A DNA stretch of 15,436 nt from Goniomonas avonlea (Eukaryota > Cryptophyceae > Goniomonadida > Goniomonadaceae): the NCBI GenBank assembly GCA_003573635.1, contig QUTJ01031705.1, positions 1 to 15,436 of the forward strand, read 5' to 3'. The translations under genes were made by a program, and so were the position numbers. A model generated the notes under the pieces. The model worked only from the letters and a program-made list of their open reading frames with translations. It had not been told where the DNA came from and did not search any database. Below, piece by piece: positions 7,004 to 13,451 of the stretch (position 1 is its first letter; every line of letters starts with the position of its first letter).

Positions 7004-7162
7004 ATGACACGTAAGAAGACTACGACAACTAAGAGGCGTAAGCAGAACGGTGGGTTTCTTGGTGCCCTGGCCGCATCGGTAGGTATACCGCTACTAATGA
7101 AAGTTCTTGGTGGCGGTGCTCGCGTAAGCACACGCCCAGTGAAGAGGAAGCGTATCTACTAA
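7004..7162 (+). CDS. Second small basic MTRK protein, probable core (mu-like) protein
   Basis: A 52-residue frame from ATG 7004 to TAA at 7160-7162, short enough to be missed by length cut-offs. It starts MTRK, like its neighbour 25 bp upstream. Then come a run of threonines and basic residues, 'QNGGFLGALAASVGIPLLMKVLGGG' split by small residues (15-39), and a basic end (RPVKRKRIY). It has the same plan as the 69-residue protein (basic, GGF, hydrophobic with a proline, basic), suggesting two diverged copies or parallel core proteins. It would be co-transcribed with that gene and end at hairpin 7176-7205. Confidence 0.7.
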   Translation: MTRKKTTTTKRRKQNGGFLGALAASVGIPLLMKVLGGGARVSTRPVKRKRIY

Positions 7163-7175
7163 GTTAGACTCAGGA

Positions 7176-7205
7176 TTTTCATATAGTGATGTATATATAT
7201 GAAAA
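7176..7205. terminator. Hairpin between convergent genes (small basic protein / 94-aa protein)
   Basis: Perfect 10-bp inverted repeat: TTTTCATATA at 7176-7185 and TATATGAAAA at 7196-7205, loop 10 nt, in the 51-bp gap between two converging genes. Confidence 0.62.
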
Positions 7206-7213
7206 AAAACGAT

Positions 7214-7498
7214 CTAAGCCTGTGCCTTCTTCTCAGCTAGCTTCAAAGCCCTACTTTCACGCCCCTTAGCGAGAGCCTCTAGCTGCCGCTCAGTCATGAC
7301 TCGCTTAACCTTAATGGGTGCAGATACAGGTGCAACCCCCTGTTCAGTCTCAGGTGCAAAAGATACCGATTGCTTAATAGCCTTGACTCTATGGCGAACC
7401 GGCGCTTTCTTAGCTTCTTCAGGTTGAACAGTTGCGTACAGATCACCCTTGAATTCGGATAGCTCTTGCACAGACATTTTCTTAAACATTGTAGTCAT
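7214..7498 (-). CDS. Small basic protein with C-terminal charged helix
   Basis: A 94-residue protein. ATG 7498 is chosen because the open frame further upstream begins only at a TTG, and 7498 sits next to the divergent AT-rich gap. Residues 1-25 look folded (MSVQELSEFKGDLYATV). The middle is proline/alanine/lysine-rich. The end is a charged helix (MTERQLEALAKGRESR, 68-83, then a lysine/alanine tail). The 'TE(K/R)QLExLxKGRExR' pattern is widespread in small proteins of large DNA viruses, where it is thought to bind nucleic acid or partner proteins. No precise function can be given. It is transcribed divergently from the nuclease-like gene. Confidence 0.65.
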   Translation of the reverse strand: MTTMFKKMSVQELSEFKGDLYATVQPEEAKKAPVRHRVKAIKQSVSFAPETEQGVAPVSAPIKVKRVMTERQLEALAKGRESRALKLAEKKAQA

Positions 7499-7539
7499 TT
7501 GATAAATATAAGATAATGTTTTATTTGATAAATAAACAG
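7499..7539. promoter_or_regulatory. Divergent promoter region, 94-aa protein / GIY-YIG gene
   Basis: Only 41 bp of almost pure A/T between the two preferred start codons (7498 leftward, 7540 rightward). It includes TTATCTTATATTTATC on the leftward strand. Similar 'ATCTTAT' strings precede the polymerase-helicase and 505-residue genes, so a shared element is possible but weak. Confidence 0.4.
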
Positions 7540-8187
7540 ATGCCTCCAAGAGCTGCAATACCGTCTTATATGAAGAACACTGCCTTCCCAGAGCTTGGTG
7601 CTAATGACCCTGGGTTGTATGTGTTTACTAGCGGTATCCTAGAGAACTGCGATAAGGGGTTGTTGATCAAAACGGGTATGTCTAATAACCTGCGGAGACG
7701 AATGTATCAGCACCACTCAGATCACCCGATGAGTGTACTAGTCTTAGCGATGATGATAACAGATCAGATACCCCGACACCCCAATAAGAAGTATCACCTT
7801 AACGCTGAGAAAATGATGTTCAACTACCTAGTTAGGCACGGCGCTCGACTATTGGATAACAGTGATCACCAACCGAGGATTAGAGAGTCAGAGTGGTTGT
7901 GGATGCCAGGCACTAGAGAAACCGCTTGGAATAAGGTTGTTGATCTCATGCAGGATTTTTATAATGAGAACCGTGCTAGATTATCCGATCACATGGATTG
8001 GGTTGATCGATCTCCTCCTGGTGGCGAACCGCCGTTTGAGCAGCCGTTACTTAGCTGGGCTTATCCACAGTCACTTGATATAAATTTTCATAGGTGTCCT
8101 CCAAAGTTGAAACGACCTGGTAGTCGACCTGGTAGTATGGTAACCCCTGCTGTAGATAGCGAAGAGATGGATAGGTTCTATGATTAG
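7540..8187 (+). CDS. GIY-YIG nuclease-like protein
   Basis: A 215-residue protein. An in-frame ATG at 7516 would add eight residues, but 7540 (MPPRAAIP) follows the AT-rich leader and is preferred. The fold signature is a variant of GIY-YIG: 'GLYVF' at 25-29 for GIY, 'LLIKTGMS' at 41-48 for YIG, then 'NLRRRMYQHH' with the conserved arginine (R52-R54). Glu90 in 'LNAEKMMFNYL' is the expected catalytic glutamate. This pattern is closest to the T5orf172/MUG113-type branch seen in phages and giant viruses. Such enzymes cut DNA; roles in repair, recombination, competition with other viruses or homing are all possible. The C-terminal 60 residues are proline/arginine-rich and probably disordered. It shares a strand with the acidic protein downstream. 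Confidence 0.78.
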   Translation: MPPRAAIPSYMKNTAFPELGANDPGLYVFTSGILENCDKGLLIKTGMSNNLRRRMYQHHSDHPMSVLVLAMMITDQIPRHPNKKYHLNAEKMMFNYLVRHGARLLDNSDHQPRIRESEWLWMPGTRETAWNKVVDLMQDFYNENRARLSDHMDWVDRSPPGGEPPFEQPLLSWAYPQSLDINFHRCPPKLKRPGSRPGSMVTPAVDSEEMDRFYD

Positions 8188-8324
8188 AGGTATCGTGAAG
8201 GGTCACACACGGATCCTATTTTCAGAAGAGCCACGTATATTTTTAGAATTCTATTTTCGGAAGAGTCAACTGAGCCTTGGTTTAAGAGGGAGCGACAGCA
8301 GCTTTTTCTCAGTTCCATCCCCCT
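8188..8324. other. Spacer with 18-bp direct repeat and palindrome
   Basis: A 137-bp gap, long for this compact block. It holds two near-identical 18-mers (CTATTTTCAGAAGAGCCA at 8216-8233 and CTATTTTCGGAAGAGTCA at 8251-8268) spaced 35 bp apart, and a 10-bp palindrome TAGAATTCTA at 8244-8253. The stretch may be a promoter for the acidic protein with a duplicated factor-binding site. No open frame of note is seen. Confidence 0.55.
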
Positions 8325-9128
8325 ATGACCAAGCGATCCTCCCCTGACGACCAGTCTCCTGGTGACCTGCCTGGTAGGCCACTGAAGCAGGTTAACTACT
8401 ACGAGAGTGATTACTCGGGTTGTGATGTCAATGCTTCACAAACGGAGTGGGATCCTGATTGCGCTGACACCCAAGCCTGGGATATCCCGACAGTCCCCGT
8501 TACGGATCGACCTGAGGTGGTTGAAGATCACCGTGATTCTGATCGCTCTACTATCGTCCCTGATCACGATTCCGAGATCACCATCGTCCCTGATCAGATC
8601 GAGACCGAGTCCGACGACGAGCTCCTCCAACAAGATGCCCAACATGATGATTCGCCGTTTGATCAAGCTCTATTCAACGAGGTCTTCGATAGCCCTCCTC
8701 CTTCACCTCAACCGGCTCCTATCCCTTTCGTGGAGTCCTACTCATACCACCCCGAGATTGGTCGAGTTGTAGTGCCTGAGAGCGACTCCGAGGACGAACC
8801 GACTACGCCACCGCCTTCAACCGTCACGGTGTACGAGCCCCCGACCCTTCGAGCTTTCACTACGCGTCCCACCTTCTTCGAGCCTGATCCTGATGTACTT
8901 CTCCTTGGTGACCTCTCCCACGATTCCGAGGAGTACAGCGACTCCGGTGACGATAGTGACGCTTCGGTTAAACCTCTTCGCGGCGACTTTGACATGAAGA
9001 CCCGCGCTGGACGACGTGCCGCTGCTGAGGAGCTTATGGGTCGCATCAAGGAGGACTCTGACGTTGACTACATCACCGAGGATAGCGAGTCTAGCGAGTC
9101 CGACTACGAGTCTAGCGAGTCTGACTGA
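8325..9128 (+). CDS. Acidic, disordered Asp/Glu/Ser/Pro-rich protein
   Basis: A 267-residue protein with no recognised family and little sign of a folded core. It is dominated by D, E, S and P. Short internal repeats include 'TIVPD' twice (about 76-90). Proline clusters (SPPPSPQPAP, TTPPPSTV) follow. A small basic patch (MKTRAGRRAAAEELMGRIKE, about 224-243) comes before the highly acidic end 'SESSESDYESSESD'. Serines in acidic context are likely casein kinase 2-type phosphosites. The acidity suggests a DNA mimic, histone-binding, activator-like or scaffolding role; none can be shown from sequence. The DNA is clearly richer in G and C than the neighbouring viral genes, which could mean separate origin or compositional constraint. 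It ends at a hairpin shared with the polymerase-helicase gene. Confidence 0.68.
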   Translation: MTKRSSPDDQSPGDLPGRPLKQVNYYESDYSGCDVNASQTEWDPDCADTQAWDIPTVPVTDRPEVVEDHRDSDRSTIVPDHDSEITIVPDQIETESDDELLQQDAQHDDSPFDQALFNEVFDSPPPSPQPAPIPFVESYSYHPEIGRVVVPESDSEDEPTTPPPSTVTVYEPPTLRAFTTRPTFFEPDPDVLLLGDLSHDSEEYSDSGDDSDASVKPLRGDFDMKTRAGRRAAAEELMGRIKEDSDVDYITEDSESSESDYESSESD

Positions 9129-9184
9129 TTGAATACAAACCCATTTACTTTACCTTGTGTCTCGTGTCTTCTTTTGCTTCTTGT

Positions 9185-9210
9185 TTTTGTAATCAGCTTC
9201 GATTACAAAA
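9185..9210. terminator. Hairpin between convergent genes (acidic protein / polymerase-helicase)
   Basis: Perfect 10-bp inverted repeat: TTTTGTAATC at 9185-9194 and GATTACAAAA at 9201-9210, loop 6 nt. It lies in the 95-bp gap between two genes that converge. Confidence 0.7.
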
Positions 9211-9223
9211 GATTACACACGAT

Positions 9224-11548
9224 CTAGTCAGCCTCAGGGATGATCTCAGATAGATCATACACTCTAGCGGTTTCCTTTCCAATTCTGATCTTCTTTGATG
9301 CTCCTAGGATAGGTGTGATCTGCTTGGTGAAGAAGTCCTTAGTACCTGCCTTAGGTATGTTACAGCTCTTAGTCCAGTCGATATACATAGAGAACAAGTC
9401 ATTGGATTTAACACTAGGTGCGATGGTCTTGTCCCACTGGTAGTAGGCCTTGTAATCGTAGTTACCCGACTTGATCTCGTTGATGAACTGCATGGGCTTT
9501 GATAGATTGGAATCGATCACTCGGTTCAGCATTTTAGTCTGTGGGATTTTCCTGAGTAATGTGTGACTAGAAGGGAGTTGCAGAAGGTAGTTAGCGAAAT
9601 GAATGGCGGTGTTGGGGTTGTCAAGTACCTTAGCCAGTTCATCAAAGTACTCATGATCACCTACATACTTATCACCACACTCGAACAGCGCATAACGCCT
9701 GTTTGATTGCTCGATTTTAATATTGTATTCGTTGTTGGAGGTTAGGATGTAATTAGTAAAATCGTTAGTTGTTCTTGGTTCGAGTCCCTTGCGCTCGACT
9801 GTTCTCACTGTGTCAGTGATAAGGGACTTGAGCTTTTCAAAAGCAGAGTGGTACTTGCCACTAGCATCAGCGAGCTCATTACAGTTGATAAGGATCTTAT
9901 CTTCGATCACACCGTTGAAGCGTTGAAGGATAGGCTCTAGGCCATCGGTAGCAGTGTAGTGAGATTCTCCTAATATTTGCTTGCCAAACCACTCTACCAA
10001 GATGGACTTGCCTGTGCCTTGCTTCTGTGAATACAAATCGATGCACACACCGGTCTTTCTCCAGGGCTGAGCGATGATGCACGCCATCCAATTCACTATG
10101 TAATCATATGACTCTATGCTGTTGTTCGCCCACACCTCCTTGATATGTCGCAGAATCGGTTTGATGATGTTTATATCCACACGAAATTCAAAATTGGGGT
10201 CACTGACTAGACCACTAAACGTCTGGAGGATATGCCTCTGCCTAGCGATATGAGCGTTATTCCAAGGGTAGTAAGGTGTGTTGTCAAGGGATGAGTACAT
10301 GACATTGGTGCACGAATCCATATATTCACTAAGAGTTATGTACTTGATCTCACCTTTCTTCTTAGATTTCTCATCAACATATCCAACTTTGAACTTGTAG
10401 CTATCCAAAAAGCTTTTGTACTTGGTGACCTTGAAAGGGTGTTGCTTAGATTCTCTCACTACCATCTCACGGCCTGCAGTGTTGACGCTAGCTAGCACAA
10501 GAGGGACTCGTGTATCCAACCACTGCTTGGCCATCTCCTCTGAGTCTTCACCCTTAAACGGTTTGAGTGACTGGATCTCTCGAACGAAATCGTTCCAGTA
10601 GACACCACTATCGGTCTTGATCGATGCAGGTTCAGTAGGGAGATCGTTCTTGAGACCGGTGAGATCCAAGTCACAGTCCATAGGCTTCACAGATAGCTTC
10701 ACTGTATAGCCTGTCTCGGCAGCAGCATATGTAGACATAGCAAATAAAATCTCTTCCATGTTGGCATCAACTAGATCTTTCTTATACACCATCAAACCGT
10801 CAAAGACCAAGGTGCCCACCTCGATATTGTTCTCACCACAGTACTTGACTAGTGATTGAAGCACAGTATTCTCAAGATCACACAGAATAGAGTTTAATAC
10901 TGACCCCTGTAGATTCCAATGGCTCTCACCCTTCTTCGCCTGCACCTCTTTAACGAGCTTGGGGTTCATATCGAAGATCGTGGATCTGATCTGGATCATC
11001 TCATCCTTGAACGCTAGCAGAAACGGCACCTTGTATGCAACAGCGCCACCATTAATCAAACTCAGAACAGCTCTCTTAGCGTCATCCTTTGTGCACTCAG
11101 CCTCCTCCATGATCTTAGCAAGGAACTCATCGCGCTTGTCAACATACTCAGATAGGCGAAAGCTCTCCTCATTATGCTTCTGAAGATATTGAAGTAGGAG
11201 CACAGGGTGAGCGTTATCCATATCAATGTCGACATATAAATCCTTGGCGATGGTGTGTCTGATCGGCTTGGAAATTCCTTGGAGACTAGGTGAGAGAGCA
11301 AACAGGCGGCCGTGTGTCATACCCTTAGCATAGTCATACTTATTCCAAGTATCTCTCATCTTGCTGTCATACATCTTCTTGATTATTGTGACATACTCCT
11401 CTGGTGTCACCTCACTGTACCCCTTCTTGGGATCACGAAACGATCCAAGTTTGTCTTGGAGCAGATCATAGTTGGAAATGATAGTTCCCAGTGCGTTAAG
11501 GTCGATTTCCTCGCGATATGTCAAGCTAGCCATCTTTTGCTTTACCAT
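9224..11548 (-). CDS. TVpol-like DNA polymerase/primase fused to superfamily 3 helicase
   Basis: A 774-residue replication protein. The N-terminal half resembles the transposon-virophage polymerase (TVpol, family A-related). Motif A is 'VDIDMDNAHPVLL' (D107, D109, 106-118), a helix-rich motif B region lies at 159-170, and motif C is 'LVFDGLMV' with D250. The C-terminal half is a superfamily 3 helicase: Walker A QGTGKS (510-515), Walker B 'ILINCNEL' (552-559), motif C 'FTNYILTSNN' (597-606), and an arginine pair (R617, R618) as finger. It would unwind the viral DNA and prime or copy it. The TVpol-S3H fusion is known from virophages and some PLVs and contrasts with the PolB of true Polintons. 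The frame is intact. Start ATG 11548 follows an ATAATCTTATAA leader. Whether the N-terminal part polymerises, primes or both is not settled by sequence. Confidence 0.9.
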   Translation of the reverse strand: MVKQKMASLTYREEIDLNALGTIISNYDLLQDKLGSFRDPKKGYSEVTPEEYVTIIKKMYDSKMRDTWNKYDYAKGMTHGRLFALSPSLQGISKPIRHTIAKDLYVDIDMDNAHPVLLLQYLQKHNEESFRLSEYVDKRDEFLAKIMEEAECTKDDAKRAVLSLINGGAVAYKVPFLLAFKDEMIQIRSTIFDMNPKLVKEVQAKKGESHWNLQGSVLNSILCDLENTVLQSLVKYCGENNIEVGTLVFDGLMVYKKDLVDANMEEILFAMSTYAAAETGYTVKLSVKPMDCDLDLTGLKNDLPTEPASIKTDSGVYWNDFVREIQSLKPFKGEDSEEMAKQWLDTRVPLVLASVNTAGREMVVRESKQHPFKVTKYKSFLDSYKFKVGYVDEKSKKKGEIKYITLSEYMDSCTNVMYSSLDNTPYYPWNNAHIARQRHILQTFSGLVSDPNFEFRVDINIIKPILRHIKEVWANNSIESYDYIVNWMACIIAQPWRKTGVCIDLYSQKQGTGKSILVEWFGKQILGESHYTATDGLEPILQRFNGVIEDKILINCNELADASGKYHSAFEKLKSLITDTVRTVERKGLEPRTTNDFTNYILTSNNEYNIKIEQSNRRYALFECGDKYVGDHEYFDELAKVLDNPNTAIHFANYLLQLPSSHTLLRKIPQTKMLNRVIDSNLSKPMQFINEIKSGNYDYKAYYQWDKTIAPSVKSNDLFSMYIDWTKSCNIPKAGTKDFFTKQITPILGASKKIRIGKETARVYDLSEIIPEAD

Positions 11549-11578
11549 TTATAAGATTATTATATCTAGGTTTGAATT

Positions 11579-11606
11579 CTTTAGATTGATATTTCACAAT
11601 CTGAAG
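11579..11606. terminator. Hairpin after the zinc-finger gene
   Basis: 10-bp inverted repeat with one imperfect pair: CTTTAGATTG at 11579-11588 and CAATCTGAAG at 11597-11606, loop 8 nt. It lies 13 bp past the stop of the leftward zinc-finger gene and upstream of the polymerase-helicase start. Confidence 0.55.
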
Positions 11607-11619
11607 TGTATATATCACG

Positions 11620-11883
11620 TCACTTTTCGACCTTAGAGTTCTCCTTGGCCGCGAGCTTCCTCTTGTGAAGCGCTGACTTCATATGGCGAGATAGGTTCAC
11701 CTTGGCTGAATCGGCACCACACTCGCACACCACTCTCTCTCTCATCTTCTGTAACATCTCCTCCTTGTTGTTGTTGTAGTATTCCCTCTTGCAACTTGAG
11801 ATGATTTCCTTCTTCATTTGGCCATAGCGCTTCCCATACTGTTGAAGGTATATCTGCTTGGGTGACAGCTCGGCTTCAGTCAT
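11620..11883 (-). CDS. Small C2H2-type zinc-finger protein
   Basis: An 87-residue protein starting at ATG 11883. The N-terminal half is a charged, tyrosine-rich helix region (QYGKRYGQMKKEI, KREYYNNNKEEML). Then comes a single finger with ligands C53, C55, H67 and H73 (C-x-C-x11-H-x5-H), close to the short fingers with 'sRHxxSxxHK' found in many small proteins of large DNA viruses. The tail is basic. Nucleic-acid binding is likely. Because it sits divergently from the recombinase across a palindrome-rich 120-bp region, a regulator of integration or early transcription is possible, but that is inference. Confidence 0.72.
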   Translation of the reverse strand: MTEAELSPKQIYLQQYGKRYGQMKKEIISSCKREYYNNNKEEMLQKMRERVVCECGADSAKVNLSRHMKSALHKRKLAAKENSKVEK

Positions 11884-12003
11884 CTGTTATTGTGAAAGAT
11901 CTTGTCTTTAGATACTTTTTCAATTCTTAAATTTTGAGAATTCGGCATGGGGTATACCCTTCGGATTTTCAAAGTTTTTTTGAAATATAGAATTGAATTA
12001 TAA
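11884..12003. promoter_or_regulatory. Divergent promoter with three palindromes (zinc finger / recombinase)
   Basis: A 120-bp gap between divergent starts. It contains an imperfect palindrome AATTCTTAAA/TTTGAGAATT (11922-11942), a perfect 10-bp palindrome GGGTATACCC (11950-11959) in an otherwise AT-rich stretch, and a hairpin TTTCAAA/TTTGAAA (11967-11985). Such clustering suggests operator sites or recombinase-binding sites. Confidence 0.5.
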
Positions 12004-13314
12004 ATGGGGCTTAAAGAAATATCATATCCAATTAAGCAAGAAATGACAGCAATTACAATCTTTTTGGAAAAGAACGGGTGCTCTATTTCAATCGAGGGGT
12101 TCTCTGGTGATCCATCTAAGTTGTTCACCGCAACCAATATGATCTTGGATTCTCATACCGGCGCTGTATTTGAAATTCCTGAGATTCACAAGGGTACAAC
12201 ACCTGAGCCTGTACCGGTTGAGGTTATTGTCACACCTGAGGTTATTCCCGAGCCTATGCCAATTGAGGTCGAGCCTGAAGCATTGACTATTGATCAAACT
12301 GTAATCGAGAGTGATCAAAGGTTAGAAGATGGGTCTACTGTGGTCGAGTGCGATCAAACTGTAGTGGAGAGTGACAGTCGGTCTGTCTCTTCTACATCAT
12401 CTAAGAAACAGCAGGTGAGGTGGCGCAAAAGATGGTCGTGGTTATCTATCGAAGATCTCATGGCTCAAAAGTATCCTCACAACAAACCTGTTACAACCCA
12501 AGCTCACATTACCGCTCTCAAGACGTTCTCAGGTAGGTATCTGGGTAGTACTGAATGCTTCCCTCCCAAGTTTGAGAATTGTTTGGAGATTATCAATCGT
12601 GAGTACCCCAACACCGCTTCACGCAAAAATCTGCTTTTCAGCATCAAGGCGCTCTTTGTTACACTTAACAAGACTTGTCTATGGCCTAAGAGTTACCAAG
12701 AGGCGGTTGATGACTGTTTCGCTGAGCTTAACTCTGGTGAGCCTTTTGAAAAGTCAGAGAAGAACAAGGCCGGGTTCCTTGATGAAGATGAGATGTCTAC
12801 CCTCAAGACTCGCTTGCGTGATAGTTCTGATCTTTGGGATTATCAAAAATACTTGATCTTGAGTTTGTACACTGATATGCCACCCTTGCGCCGTGACTGG
12901 TGTAATGTGCATACCGACCCCGCTAAGGCTGATGAGGGTAACTATTTGAACTTGACTACTGGTGCTCTCACTCAGCGTGACTACAAGACCAGTAAGGTTT
13001 ATGGGGATGTCGTGAAGACAGTTCCCTCTTCAATCCTTGTTGATATTCAGCAGTGGATGGAAATGCGCTCACAAGATAGAGGTATTCAATCCTTTAATGT
13101 GCTTGTGAACAAAGAAGGGGAACCTCTATCAGACAATAACCTGAGCCAAATGGTGAAGCGCTTGAACCGCAGTAAGCCTTTTACTTTGACTATGCTGAGA
13201 TCGCGCTATGTGTCTCAGCACACTGACTTTGAATATGAGCGAATGAGACATAAACTGGCCTCTGATATGGATCACTCGGTGAGTACCGCTAACAAGTACT
13301 ATGCACAGGAATAG
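12004..13314 (+). CDS. Tyrosine recombinase (integrase)
   Basis: A 436-residue protein. The C-terminal catalytic domain carries the expected set: R296 or R297 in 'PPLRRDW', K328 in 'DYKTSK', R399 in 'TLTMLRSRYVS', H424 in 'SDMDHSVSTANKYY', and nucleophile Tyr432 or Tyr433. The histidine usually found three residues before the second arginine is replaced (T396), a common variation in eukaryotic and viral relatives. Residues about 140-250 fit the helical core-binding domain. The first 135 residues are unusual: a short folded start, then an acidic linker rich in P, E and V with repeats 'DQTVIESDQ' and 'DQTVVESD'. It would cut and join DNA to integrate or excise the virus. It is the last viral gene before the junction, a usual place for an integrase, and ends at a hairpin. 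Confidence 0.9.
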   Translation: MGLKEISYPIKQEMTAITIFLEKNGCSISIEGFSGDPSKLFTATNMILDSHTGAVFEIPEIHKGTTPEPVPVEVIVTPEVIPEPMPIEVEPEALTIDQTVIESDQRLEDGSTVVECDQTVVESDSRSVSSTSSKKQQVRWRKRWSWLSIEDLMAQKYPHNKPVTTQAHITALKTFSGRYLGSTECFPPKFENCLEIINREYPNTASRKNLLFSIKALFVTLNKTCLWPKSYQEAVDDCFAELNSGEPFEKSEKNKAGFLDEDEMSTLKTRLRDSSDLWDYQKYLILSLYTDMPPLRRDWCNVHTDPAKADEGNYLNLTTGALTQRDYKTSKVYGDVVKTVPSSILVDIQQWMEMRSQDRGIQSFNVLVNKEGEPLSDNNLSQMVKRLNRSKPFTLTMLRSRYVSQHTDFEYERMRHKLASDMDHSVSTANKYYAQE

Positions 13315-13451
13315 AGAGAGAGAGACACGAGACGAAATATTTTGCAATGTAATAGATTTTATTACATAGCACACAACCCCACTAAGTTATCTTTCTACCT
13401 AGTGGCTCAAAGGTCAAAGACCCGCTGTTGTGAAAGAGAAACCTCTCGGGA
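13315..13451. other. Probable right virus-host junction region
   Basis: A 137-bp gap between the recombinase stop and the stop of the spliced leftward gene. From left to right: a purine-rich GAGAGAGAGAC stretch, the AT-rich hairpin (13347-13367), and a 6-bp inverted repeat CCACTA/TAGTGG at 13379-13384 and 13400-13405. The last 45 bp would be the host gene's 3' untranslated end. No tRNA gene is present. The exact edge cannot be placed because the left end of the element is not in the window. Confidence 0.5.
13347..13367. terminator. Hairpin after the recombinase gene
   Basis: Perfect 8-bp inverted repeat: ATGTAATA at 13347-13354 and TATTACAT at 13360-13367, loop 5 nt, 32 bp past the recombinase stop and facing the converging host gene. 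It is the shortest of the seven hairpins. Confidence 0.52.

Noticed and set aside
7499-7558. 20-codon N-terminal extension of the 94-residue protein
   Set aside because: It starts at TTG and crosses the divergent gap into the GIY-YIG gene.
8436-9049. Long antisense frames within the acidic protein gene
   Set aside because: Their openness follows from the G/C-rich repetitive codons on the other strand; they have no leader or recognisable domain.
11880-12137. Leftward 85-codon open frame across the recombinase start
   Set aside because: It overlaps the promoter region and the recombinase N-terminus, its composition looks random, and it adds nothing to the neighbouring zinc-finger gene.
13371-13451. 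tRNA gene as integration target at the junction
   Set aside because: No cloverleaf arms or T-loop pattern can be drawn here.
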